Positions 38,334-47,394 of a DNA stretch of 64,000 nt are shown one piece after another; the stretch's first letter is position 1, and each line of letters opens with the position of its first letter. Origin of the DNA: Flavobacterium dauae. Lineage in GTDB: Bacteria; Bacteroidota; Bacteroidia; Flavobacteriales; Flavobacteriaceae. The notes beneath the pieces were generated by a model. It saw nothing but the letters and a program-made list of their open reading frames with translations, ran no database searches and was not told the DNA's origin. Position numbers and translations under genes: made by a program. The stretch covers positions 1,302,001 through 1,366,000 of the forward strand of contig NZ_CP130821.1 in the NCBI RefSeq assembly GCF_004151275.2. Reading direction: 5' to 3'.

Positions 38334-38975
38334 ATGATTTTTAATGACAATACAGCACAGAAAACGGCGGAATTGCTTTTACAAATAAACGCAATTAAAT
38401 TAAATCCTAAAAATCCTTTTACATGGGCTTCGGGATGGAAATCGCCAATTTATTGCGACAATCGCATAACTCTTTCATTTCCAGAAATTAGAAAATTTTT
38501 AAAGAACGAATTTGCTGCAAATATTGTAGATAAATTTGGCAAGCCCGATTATATCGCAGGCGTTGCAACCGGTGCCATTGGTATTGGTTTGTTGGTTGCC
38601 GAAGCGTTAGAACTTCCTTTTGTTTACGTTCGTCCTGAACCTAAAAAACACGGTCGCCAAAACCAGATCGAAGGTCAGTTTGAAGCCGGTAAAAGCGTAG
38701 TTGTGGTAGAAGATTTAATTAGTACCGGAAAAAGTAGTTTGCAGGCAGTTGATGCTTTGCGTGCTGCCGATGCAAATATTTTAGGAATGGCTGCTATTTT
38801 TACGTATGGATTTGATGTGGCAGCAGAAAATTTTAAAAACGCCAATATTGAATTGGTTACTTTAAGTAATTATCCAACCTTATTAAAATCGGCGGTAGCA
38901 AAAGAATATATTTCTCAGGAAGATGTTGAAACACTATCAACCTGGAGCAAATCTCCATCAACTTGGGGCGTTTAA
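38334..38975 (+). CDS. pyrE: Orotate phosphoribosyltransferase
   Basis: 213 aa, the usual size. PRPP-binding motif VVVVEDLISTGKSS near residues 120-133, plus the substrate segment FTWASGWKSPIYCDNR and the flexible-loop KKHGRQNQIEGQ. It converts orotate and PRPP to OMP in pyrimidine synthesis. Followed 19 bp later by the SRPBCC gene, a pairing I recall in Flavobacteriia. Confidence 0.97.
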   Translation: MIFNDNTAQKTAELLLQINAIKLNPKNPFTWASGWKSPIYCDNRITLSFPEIRKFLKNEFAANIVDKFGKPDYIAGVATGAIGIGLLVAEALELPFVYVRPEPKKHGRQNQIEGQFEAGKSVVVVEDLISTGKSSLQAVDALRAADANILGMAAIFTYGFDVAAENFKNANIELVTLSNYPTLLKSAVAKEYISQEDVETLSTWSKSPSTWGV

Positions 38976-38994
38976 TATAAAATTTACAAGAATT

Positions 38995-39387
38995 ATGAAT
39001 TTAGAAAGTCCGATAGTAACTGTTCAAAAATCATCAGCTTATTTGTTTGATGCTTTAGGCGATATTAAAAATTTCGAAAAATTAATGCCCGAAAACATAG
39101 CAAAGTTTGAAGTAATTGATGAAAATTGCTTTGAATTTGCTTTAAAAGGAATGCCTGAAATTAAGCTGGTTAAAAAAAGTGCCACGCCAAATACCGAAGT
39201 TGTTTTAGGTGCGGCAAGCAGCAAACTTCCGTTTACTTTAATTGCTAAATTAGATGAAAAATCTGTAGAAGAAACCACAGTACAGTTGTTTTTTGAAGGT
39301 GATTTTAATCCAATGATGGCTATGATGATTAAAGGACCAATTGGTAAGTTCATTGAAACTTTAGCTGAGAATATGGTAAAGCTGTAA
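38995..39387 (+). CDS. SRPBCC-family protein (polyketide cyclase/START-like fold)
   Basis: 130 aa from ATG 38995; the frame extends upstream into pyrE but this start fits the family. Start MNLESPIVTVQKSSAYLF, then a helix-grip pattern with DIKNFEKLMPENI and a long C-terminal helix (MIKGPIGKFIETLAENMVKL). It likely binds a hydrophobic ligand; function unknown. Probably co-transcribed with pyrE. Confidence 0.85.
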   Translation: MNLESPIVTVQKSSAYLFDALGDIKNFEKLMPENIAKFEVIDENCFEFALKGMPEIKLVKKSATPNTEVVLGAASSKLPFTLIAKLDEKSVEETTVQLFFEGDFNPMMAMMIKGPIGKFIETLAENMVKL

Positions 39388-39424
39388 AAACAATTATATA
39401 ATTATCAATCAAAATAATAAATCG

Positions 39425-39432
39425 TACTTTTG
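39425..39432 (+). promoter_or_regulatory. Candidate -7 element for lpdA
   Basis: TACTTTTG, 35 bases before the start codon; no TTG at the expected distance. Confidence 0.4.
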
Positions 39433-39467
39433 TACAACTTTTAATTTTACACTAAAAAATATTTAAT

Positions 39468-40871
39468 ATGAATTCTTTTGACGTAGTTGTAATAGGTTCT
39501 GGTCCGGGCGGATATGTTTCGGCAATTCGTTGTGCACAATTGGGAATGAAAACTGCAATCATTGAAAAATATCCTACCTTAGGAGGAACTTGTTTAAATG
39601 TAGGATGTATTCCTTCAAAAGCCCTATTGGCTTCATCTCATCACGTAGATGAAATTAAACATTTTGCTGATCACGGTATTGAATTACCGGGAGATGTGAA
39701 AATCGATCTTGAAAAAATGATTGCCCGCAAACAAGCAGTTGTTGATCAAACTTGTGGCGGCGTTAAGTTTTTAATGGATAAAAACAAGATCTCTGTTTTT
39801 GAAGGGGTTGGATCTTTTGAAAATGCAACTACAATTAATGTTACTAAAAACGATGGTTCTGTAGAGCAAATTTCTGCTAAAAACACCATCATCGCAACAG
39901 GATCTAAACCATCGTCTTTACCTTTTATTTCTATCGATAAAGAACGTGTTATTACTTCTACCGAAGCATTAAAGTTAAAAGAAGTTCCTAAACACTTAAT
40001 CATTATTGGTGGTGGTGTGATTGGTTTAGAACTAGGTCAGGTTTATTTGCGTTTAGGTGCACAGGTTTCTGTTGTTGAATATGCAGACCGCGTGTTACCT
40101 ACTATGGACGGAGCTGTTTCTAAAGAATTGACAAAAGTGTTGAAGAAAGCAGGAATGAAATTCTATACTTCGCACAAAGTACAAAAAGTAGAAAGAAACG
40201 GCAATGCTGTTTTAGTTGAAGCTTTAAACGCTAAAAATGAAGTGATTTCTTTAGAAGGTGATTATGCGTTGGTTTGTGTTGGTCGTCGTCCGTACACTGA
40301 CGGATTGAATGCTGATAAAGCCGGAGTTAAAATTACCGATAGAGGTCAGGTGGAAGTAAACGATCATTTACAAACAACAGCTTCAAATATTTATGCAATT
40401 GGCGATGTTGTTCGTGGAGCAATGTTGGCACACAAAGCAGAAGAAGAAGGAGTTTTGGTTGCAGAACAATTGGCAGGTCAAAAACCACATATCGATTATA
40501 ATTTGATTCCTGGAGTTGTTTATACTTGGCCAGAAGTTGCCGCTGTTGGTAAAACAGAAGAGCAGTTAAAAGCTGAAAATAAAGAATACAAAGTAGGTCA
40601 GTTCCCGTTTAAAGCTTTAGGACGTGCACGTGCATCTTCTGATTTAGACGGATTTGTAAAAATTTTAGCAGATAAAACGACCGACGAAATTTTAGGTTTT
40701 CACATTGTTGGTGCTCGTGCTGCAGATTTAATTGCAGAAGCAGTTGTTGCAATGGAATACCGTGCTTCGGCAGAAGATATTTCTCGTATGAGCCACGCAC
40801 ACCCAACGTTTGCAGAAGCTATGAAAGAAGCTGCCTTGGCTGCTACAGAAAACAGAGCGTTACACGTTTAA
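39468..40871 (+). CDS. lpdA: Dihydrolipoyl dehydrogenase (E3)
   Basis: 467 aa. FAD-binding VVIGSGPGGYVSAIRCAQLG, redox-active disulfide GGTCLNVGCIPSKALL, NAD-binding IIGGGVIGLELGQVYLRLG, AIGDVVRGAMLAHKAEEEG, and the C-terminal catalytic HAHPTFAEAMKEA. E3 reoxidises lipoamide in pyruvate and 2-oxoglutarate dehydrogenases and the glycine cleavage system. Single gene with its own terminator. Confidence 0.97.
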   Translation: MNSFDVVVIGSGPGGYVSAIRCAQLGMKTAIIEKYPTLGGTCLNVGCIPSKALLASSHHVDEIKHFADHGIELPGDVKIDLEKMIARKQAVVDQTCGGVKFLMDKNKISVFEGVGSFENATTINVTKNDGSVEQISAKNTIIATGSKPSSLPFISIDKERVITSTEALKLKEVPKHLIIIGGGVIGLELGQVYLRLGAQVSVVEYADRVLPTMDGAVSKELTKVLKKAGMKFYTSHKVQKVERNGNAVLVEALNAKNEVISLEGDYALVCVGRRPYTDGLNADKAGVKITDRGQVEVNDHLQTTASNIYAIGDVVRGAMLAHKAEEEGVLVAEQLAGQKPHIDYNLIPGVVYTWPEVAAVGKTEEQLKAENKEYKVGQFPFKALGRARASSDLDGFVKILADKTTDEILGFHIVGARAADLIAEAVVAMEYRASAEDISRMSHAHPTFAEAMKEAALAATENRALHV

Positions 40872-40875
40872 TAAT

Positions 40876-40904
40876 AAAAAAGAGGTTTTTAAAACCTCTT
40901 TTTT
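40876..40904 (+). terminator. lpdA terminator
   Basis: AAAAAAGAGGTTTT pairs with AAAACCTCTTTTTT, followed by T residues. Confidence 0.9.
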
Positions 40905-40982
40905 ATTTCTAAATCTTTATCTTAACAATTCCAGCTTTAGAAGTTCATAACCTTTTTTCAAAAAAAATAAATAGAGATTTAC

Positions 40983-41020
40983 TTGACAAAGCCTGTTTGC
41001 AAATCGTATATTTGCAGGCT
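40983..41020 (+). promoter_or_regulatory. queA promoter with overlapping inverted repeat
   Basis: TTG (40983-40985) and TATATTTG (41007-41014) are 21 nt apart. AGCCTG (40990-40995) and CAGGCT (41015-41020) flank the -7 element symmetrically, with GCAAAT/ATTTGC inside; a possible operator. Confidence 0.5.
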
Positions 41021-41061
41021 CAATCTTTTATTGGGTTAAACTTAACGGACTCTGATTCATT

Positions 41062-42111
41062 ATGAAGTTATCAAATTTTAATTTTAATTTACCACCTGAA
41101 TTATTGGCAGAATTTCCTGCAGAAAATCGCGATGAAGCTCGCTTAATGGTTGTGAATCGAAAAGAAGGAACAATAGAACATAAACTTTTCAAAGATTTAA
41201 TAAATTATTTCGATGAAGGTGATGTAATGGTATTGAACAACACCAAAGTTTTTCCTGCCCGTTTATATGGAAATAAAGAAAAAACGGGTGCTCGTATCGA
41301 AGTTTTCTTGTTACGCGAATTAAATGCAGAACAACGTTTGTGGGATGTACTGGTTGATCCTGCCCGTAAAATACGTATTGGTAATAAATTATATTTTGGT
41401 AATGACGATTCGTTAGTAGCCGAAGTAATTGATAATACAACATCACGCGGACGTACTTTGCGTTTTCTTTACGATGGTTCTTATGAAGAATTCCGTTTGA
41501 AATTGCGTGAACTTGGCGAAACCCCCATTCCTAAATACATCAACCGGGAAGTTACTCCTGAAGACGAAGAGCGTTACCAAACAATCTATGCTACAGAAGA
41601 AGGAGCCGTTGCTGCACCAACAGCAGGTTTGCATTTTTCTAAACATTTATTAAAACGATTAGAAATTAAAGGCGTTGATTTTGCAAAAGTTACGTTACAT
41701 ATTGGTCTGGGAACATTCAATCCGGTTGAAGTAGAAGATTTGTCCAAACATAAAATGGATTCAGAAGAACTAATCATTACACAAGAAGCTTGTGATGTGG
41801 TTAATAAAGCCAAAGCCAACAAAAAGAAAATTTGTGCCGTGGGAACCACTTCAATGCGTGCATTAGAAAGTTCTGTTTCATCAAATCAAATGTTGAACCC
41901 TTTTGAGGGTTGGACAAACAAATTTATTTTTCCACCGTATGATTTTAGTATAGCAGACTGTATGGTTACAAATTTTCATATGCCTAAATCAACGTTATTA
42001 ATGATGATTTCAGCATTTACAGGGCACGATTTAATGATGAAAGCTTACGATGAAGCTGTAAAAGAGGGGTATAAATTTTACTCGTATGGCGATGCCATGT
42101 TAATATTATAG
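41062..42111 (+). CDS. queA: S-adenosylmethionine:tRNA ribosyltransferase-isomerase QueA
   Basis: 349 aa. Family hallmarks: [92 protein letters not shown] and [12 protein letters not shown]. It transfers the ribosyl part of SAM to preQ1 in tRNA to form epoxyqueuosine. Own promoter and terminator. Confidence 0.97.
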   Translation: MKLSNFNFNLPPELLAEFPAENRDEARLMVVNRKEGTIEHKLFKDLINYFDEGDVMVLNNTKVFPARLYGNKEKTGARIEVFLLRELNAEQRLWDVLVDPARKIRIGNKLYFGNDDSLVAEVIDNTTSRGRTLRFLYDGSYEEFRLKLRELGETPIPKYINREVTPEDEERYQTIYATEEGAVAAPTAGLHFSKHLLKRLEIKGVDFAKVTLHIGLGTFNPVEVEDLSKHKMDSEELIITQEACDVVNKAKANKKKICAVGTTSMRALESSVSSNQMLNPFEGWTNKFIFPPYDFSIADCMVTNFHMPKSTLLMMISAFTGHDLMMKAYDEAVKEGYKFYSYGDAMLIL

Positions 42112-42145
42112 TTTTTTTTGTAATAATATTATTTATCAGTAACTC

Positions 42146-42179
42146 AAAAACTTATCTTTAAAAAGAGATAAGTTTTTTT
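42146..42179 (+). terminator. queA terminator
   Basis: AAAAACTTATCTTT pairs with AGAGATAAGTTTTT (one mismatch) and a T-run. Confidence 0.8.
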
Positions 42180-42366
42180 ATACTTTAAATATTTATGTTA
42201 TTTGACTTAAATGAAGTTTCAAGGAACTAAATTTTCTTTTAAAAATAGATGATAATCTTCCTAATAATGATTTACTATTTAATAATATTAGTATTAATTC
42301 CTCACAAAACACTTTTAAATCCAATTAATTATCGATATTTTTGTTAGGAAAGAGAAAAAATCGAGT

Positions 42367-45300
42367 TTGAAAAAGAAAATCCTAAAAGTAATTAAGTACT
42401 TTTTAATTACTGTTGTTTGTTTGTTAATTATTGTTTTAGCAGCAATTTTTTCGTTGCAGTTTCCTGCTGTTCAAAATTTTGTGAAAGACAAACTGGTTAC
42501 TTATCTTCAGGATAAAATAAAAACAAAGGTTTCTTTGGAACGTGTGTACGTTCATTTTCCTAATAAAATAGAAATTGAAAAATTGTATTTGCAAGGTCAG
42601 GATGTCGATACGCTTTTGTATGTCAATAATTTGAATGTTGGTCTGAATCTGCCTAAATTATTGAATAATACCGCTCAGTTTACATCGATTGATTTAGAAG
42701 GTTTAACCGCAAATGTGTCAAAACGTGCCGACAGTACATTTAATTTTGATTACATTATTGATGCTTTTGCGACCGATGAAGAGGATACCAACGAATCAAA
42801 ACCTTTTGTGATTGATCTGGATAAAATCCGCTTGCAAAATCTAAATGTTACCTACAAAGACGCCACTAGTAAAAATGATATTGCCTTAAAACTAACCGAT
42901 TTAAAAACCATTGTTAAAACATTTGATTTAGAAACCAATAATTATGCAGTTGATTATATTGATGCCAAAGGATTTAAATTGATTTTTAATCAAGGTTTGT
43001 TAGAAGAAGTCGCTGAAAATATAGAAGAAACAGTAGATTCACTTTCACAGAACAATCCGTTGCAAATAGGAATCAACAGTTTAGATTTACAAGATTTTGA
43101 TGTGTTGTATAACGATGAAAATTCGGCCACTCGTGCCAAAGTGGTATTTGACGAACTTACAGCCAAGGTAAAAAAGATTAATTTACCCGATTCGGACTTT
43201 GATATTAAAAAGCTGACCTTTAAAAATGCGTTTGTAGATGTGTTGTTAATGCCCGATTCAAAAGCGGTACAAGCTGTTAATACCACAAAAACCGATAGCC
43301 TGTCAACTAATCAAAATCCGTTGAAAATATTGCTACAAACTGCCGATTTACAAAATGTAAATATTGTTTTTAATAACGGTGCGGGTACCAATACAACAAA
43401 AAGTTTTAATGCCAATCATTTAGATATTAAACAGCTTTCAGGAACATTTAATGATTTAGCGGTAAAAGGCAGCGAAATTTCAGGTGAAGTCAAAAAAGCG
43501 GTATTTACTGAAACCAGCGGTTTTGTATTGGAAGAACTATCTGCCAAGTTCAAATACGGCGAAACCGAAACTTTTCTGGAAGATCTAACCTTGAAAACTC
43601 CACAAACCTTTTTGCAGCGTAATCTAAAATTGCAATATACAACTATTGATGATCTGTCTAAAAACCTGGGCAATGTAACAATCGAAGCCAATTTACCTGA
43701 TACCAAAATAGGTTTTAAAGATATTTTATGGTTAACTCCCGATTTAAAAAATACCATTCCGTTTAACAAATATCCTAATGCGGTTTTAAGTTTATCTGCC
43801 AATGTTAAAGGCAAAGTAAACGATTTGTTGGTGCAGGAATTCAAGCTTTCGGGCATTGGCAATTTAAACGTAAATGCTGCCGGAACTATTAAAAATGCTT
43901 TGGATACTGATAATTTATGCGTAAATTTAAAAATAAACAATTTAACTGCTAACAAACAACTTATTACCGGTTTAGTACCTAAAAATACGATCCCTGAAAC
44001 TATTGAAATACCCCAAAATGTATCCCTTTCGGGAAAAATTAAGGGCGGATTACAAGATATATATGTCGATTTAGGTTTACAGTCAACCTTTGGAAATGCC
44101 CGATTAACCGGAACATTCAATCAAAAAGTTAAAAATGCCGAACGTTATGATTTAAACGCTACATTGGCAGCATTTAACGTAGGCAAGCTTATAAAAAATG
44201 AGCAAATAGGTACGGTAACAGCTAATGCTAAAGTAAAAGGTACCGGGTTTAATTTCCAGAAAAACAACACAACCGTAGATGCTTTTGTTACTCAGGCGGT
44301 GTATAATAATTACACGTACACAAGTATTGCCTTAAAAGGCGATTTGAATAACGGGAATTATAATGTAACCTTAAATTCTGACGACGAAAATGCCAAACTC
44401 AATATTGTTGCAAGCGGCGTGTACAATGCCGAAAATCCTACTGTTAAAACCGAAGGCACCATTTTTAAGGTAGATTTAAACAAACTGGGCTTTTATGAAA
44501 CGCCGATGGTATTGACAGGTAAGCTAAATGCTGATTTTTCTTCTGTAAATCCCGATGCGTTAAACGGCAAATTACTGTTGCAAGATTTTGTGTTGTCTGA
44601 TGGTAAAGAAATGTATCCGGTAAACGAAATAAGCTTAAATGCCGTGAGCAATGATACTATTAACAGCATCAATTTAAATTCACAAATAGTCGATGCGTCT
44701 ATTACCGGAAAGTACAAACTCACAGAAATCAGCACATCGTTGCTAAATACCATCAACCAATACTATCATTTCCAGAAAAAAACGGAAGAAGTAAATAGTA
44801 GTCCATCACAGTATTTTGATTTCAGAGGGAAAATTAAAAACGATGATCTGATACGTAAATTTGTACCCGAATTAAAATCGTTTCAAACCATTAATCTGTA
44901 CGGAGCGTACAATGCCGATACCCGAAAAATTACGGTTTATGGTAGCCTGCCTCAGTTAGAATATGCTGCATATCAACTAAATAATATCAAACTTTCGGCG
45001 GGTAATGATGAAGAACAATTGAATTATTCGTTAACTTTAAATCAGTTAGACAGCGAGCAATTCCGTTTGGCGAATATCGTTTTAGAAGGATTTGTTGCAA
45101 ATGACCTAATCGACTATAATTTATTAGTTAAAAACGAACAGGATAAAGCACAGTATAAAATTGCCGGAAACGTTGCCACAGCAAATGGTTTAATTGATGT
45201 AACGTTAAAGCAAGACGGTTTGGTGCTTAATTATGACGAATGGAAGGTAGCACCAGATAATAAATTAATTATTCACCCAACAGGTATCGTAGCTCAAAAT

Positions 45301-47394
45301 TTACAGTTAATCAATAACAACAGCTCAATTCTTGTAAATTCAGAAAACAATACGTCGTCAGCACCCTTAAACATAGCGTTTAAAGATTTTGAAATAGCAT
45401 CATTAACCGAAATAATCCGTAAAGATTCTCTTCTTGCCGAAGGGACTATTAATGGCGAAGCACAGCTAAAAGATTTAACAACCGATTTGCTTTTAACAGC
45501 CAATTTAAACATCAAGGACTTAAAGGTATTTGGTAGCGAAATTGGAACCATAGATGCCAAAGTGGCTAATGAAACAGCCGGTTTATACAATGCCGATGTT
45601 AAACTAAGCGGTTTTGATAACAATCTTTCTTTAGTAGGAAGTTACAATACTGCCCAAAGTAGTTTTACTGCCGATATTGCTATAAATGCCTTACAAATGA
45701 CAAGTATTCAAGGTTTTTCTATGGGTCAGTTAGAAGAAGCAAAAGGATACATTTCAGGAAAATTAAAAGTATCCGGAACTACCAATGCACCTTCCATTTT
45801 AGGAAATTTAAAATTTAACAATGCCGGTTTTGGTGTTACACAGTTAAACAGCACCTTTACCGATATGAACGATGAAATAAACTTTACCCAGCGCGGTATC
45901 GAATTCAATCGTTTTAAAATAAATGACACCGATGGAAATGCATTAACACTGAACGGAGCCGTGCTTACAAAAACATATCAGGATTTTTCTTTTGATTTGA
46001 ATATTTCGGCACGTAATTTCAAGGTAGTTAATTCTACCAAAACCGAAAATCAGATAATGTATGGAACCATGGCAATTAATGCCAACATTGGTATCAAAGG
46101 AAATTTAGATCTGCCAAAAATTGACGGAACCATAACCGTAACCGATAAAACCGATTTTACGTTTGTACTGCCACAGTCAAGTCCGGCATTGCAAGAACGT
46201 GAAGGAATTATTGAGTTTGTTGATCAGGATCAATTGGTGTTAGAAGATACGTTGAAAGATCCCTCACAAGAATTAGAAGAAACCTTAAAGGGCTTAGATG
46301 CCAATCTGAATATTGAAATAGATAAAAACGCTAAACTTTCAATTGTTATCGATAAAACAAATGGCGATTTCATAAAGCTTCAGGGCGAAGCAGAACTAAC
46401 CGGCGGTATCGATCCATCGGGGAAAACCACACTGGTGGGTAGATATCAAGTAAATCAGGGAGCTTATGAAATGTCGGTAAGTTTGTTAAAACGAAAATTT
46501 GAAATTCAGGAAGGAAGTTCTATCGTATGGACAGGCGAACCAATGACCGCCGATGTAGATATTACCGCTATCTATAAAACAAAAGCCGCACCGCTTGATT
46601 TGGTTCAGCAACAGGTTGAGGGTGACGAAGATATGAACCTTTACAAACAGCGCATACCGTTTAACACTTTATTAAAGATGTCGGGCGAACTCTTAAAACC
46701 AATCATTACGTTTGATATTGAAATTGATGGAAACAATCCGGGTGTTTCATCAGATGTTACTTCAATGATCGATTCAAAATTAACACAGTTGCGTACCGAA
46801 CCTTCCGAAATGAACAAACAGGTGTTTGCTTTGTTGCTGCTGAATCGTTTTATTGGAGAAAATCCATTTGCAAGCAGTACAGGAATGACCGCAGAAAGTG
46901 TTGCACGACAAAGTGTAAGCCGGATGCTTTCAGAACAATTGAACAATCTGGCTGCCGATTTAATCGAAGGGGTTGAACTGAATTTTGATTTAGAATCAAC
47001 CGACGATTATTCAACCGGAGCCCGCGAAAACAGAACCGATTTAAATGTTGAAGTATCCAAAACCTTGTTAAACGACCGCCTAAAAGTAAGCGTAGGAAGT
47101 AATTTTGGATTGGAAGGAACCGAACGCCAGAACGAACAAATGACCAATATTGCCGGCGATATTCAAATAGAATATTTATTGTCGCGAGACGGTCGTTACA
47201 TATTGAGAGCTTATCGTAAAAACGAATACCAGTTAGCATTACAAGGTCAAATTATTGAAACCGGTGTTGGTTTTGTAATTACCCTTGATTATAATGAATT
47301 TAAAGAATTATGGCGACGCAGAAAACGTAACCGTGAATTTAGAAGAACACAAAGAAATATACAAAATGAGCAAACTACCACAACAACTAAATAA
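42367..47394 (+). CDS. tamB: TamB-like translocation/assembly module protein
   Basis: 1,675 aa from a TTG start preceded by GGAAAGAGAAAAAA. One N-terminal membrane anchor (residues 10-30, FLITVVCLLIIVLAAIFSLQ) and a very long beta-repetitive periplasmic body of AsmA/TamB type, ending with the conserved DUF490 domain (from about 1,200; for example RYQVNQGAYEMSVSLLKRKF and NLNVEVSKTLLNDRLKVSVG). TamB bridges the envelope and is implicated in phospholipid transport and outer-membrane protein assembly. It overlaps the following TamA-like gene by 29 bp, indicating coupled expression. Confidence 0.92.
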   Translation: MKKKILKVIKYFLITVVCLLIIVLAAIFSLQFPAVQNFVKDKLVTYLQDKIKTKVSLERVYVHFPNKIEIEKLYLQGQDVDTLLYVNNLNVGLNLPKLLNNTAQFTSIDLEGLTANVSKRADSTFNFDYIIDAFATDEEDTNESKPFVIDLDKIRLQNLNVTYKDATSKNDIALKLTDLKTIVKTFDLETNNYAVDYIDAKGFKLIFNQGLLEEVAENIEETVDSLSQNNPLQIGINSLDLQDFDVLYNDENSATRAKVVFDELTAKVKKINLPDSDFDIKKLTFKNAFVDVLLMPDSKAVQAVNTTKTDSLSTNQNPLKILLQTADLQNVNIVFNNGAGTNTTKSFNANHLDIKQLSGTFNDLAVKGSEISGEVKKAVFTETSGFVLEELSAKFKYGETETFLEDLTLKTPQTFLQRNLKLQYTTIDDLSKNLGNVTIEANLPDTKIGFKDILWLTPDLKNTIPFNKYPNAVLSLSANVKGKVNDLLVQEFKLSGIGNLNVNAAGTIKNALDTDNLCVNLKINNLTANKQLITGLVPKNTIPETIEIPQNVSLSGKIKGGLQDIYVDLGLQSTFGNARLTGTFNQKVKNAERYDLNATLAAFNVGKLIKNEQIGTVTANAKVKGTGFNFQKNNTTVDAFVTQAVYNNYTYTSIALKGDLNNGNYNVTLNSDDENAKLNIVASGVYNAENPTVKTEGTIFKVDLNKLGFYETPMVLTGKLNADFSSVNPDALNGKLLLQDFVLSDGKEMYPVNEISLNAVSNDTINSINLNSQIVDASITGKYKLTEISTSLLNTINQYYHFQKKTEEVNSSPSQYFDFRGKIKNDDLIRKFVPELKSFQTINLYGAYNADTRKITVYGSLPQLEYAAYQLNNIKLSAGNDEEQLNYSLTLNQLDSEQFRLANIVLEGFVANDLIDYNLLVKNEQDKAQYKIAGNVATANGLIDVTLKQDGLVLNYDEWKVAPDNKLIIHPTGIVAQNLQLINNNSSILVNSENNTSSAPLNIAFKDFEIASLTEIIRKDSLLAEGTINGEAQLKDLTTDLLLTANLNIKDLKVFGSEIGTIDAKVANETAGLYNADVKLSGFDNNLSLVGSYNTAQSSFTADIAINALQMTSIQGFSMGQLEEAKGYISGKLKVSGTTNAPSILGNLKFNNAGFGVTQLNSTFTDMNDEINFTQRGIEFNRFKINDTDGNALTLNGAVLTKTYQDFSFDLNISARNFKVVNSTKTENQIMYGTMAINANIGIKGNLDLPKIDGTITVTDKTDFTFVLPQSSPALQEREGIIEFVDQDQLVLEDTLKDPSQELEETLKGLDANLNIEIDKNAKLSIVIDKTNGDFIKLQGEAELTGGIDPSGKTTLVGRYQVNQGAYEMSVSLLKRKFEIQEGSSIVWTGEPMTADVDITAIYKTKAAPLDLVQQQVEGDEDMNLYKQRIPFNTLLKMSGELLKPIITFDIEIDGNNPGVSSDVTSMIDSKLTQLRTEPSEMNKQVFALLLLNRFIGENPFASSTGMTAESVARQSVSRMLSEQLNNLAADLIEGVELNFDLESTDDYSTGARENRTDLNVEVSKTLLNDRLKVSVGSNFGLEGTERQNEQMTNIAGDIQIEYLLSRDGRYILRAYRKNEYQLALQGQIIETGVGFVITLDYNEFKELWRRRKRNREFRRTQRNIQNEQTTTTTK

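Noticed and set aside
42112..42366. Space between queA and tamB examined for a small gene or RNA
   Set aside because: AT-rich, only the queA terminator is recognisable; no frame with a plausible start and no conserved structure seen.
43416..44120. 234-codon open frame antisense to tamB
   Set aside because: Complementary-strand shadow of the strongly biased coding frame of tamB; serine/leucine-rich without domain resemblance.
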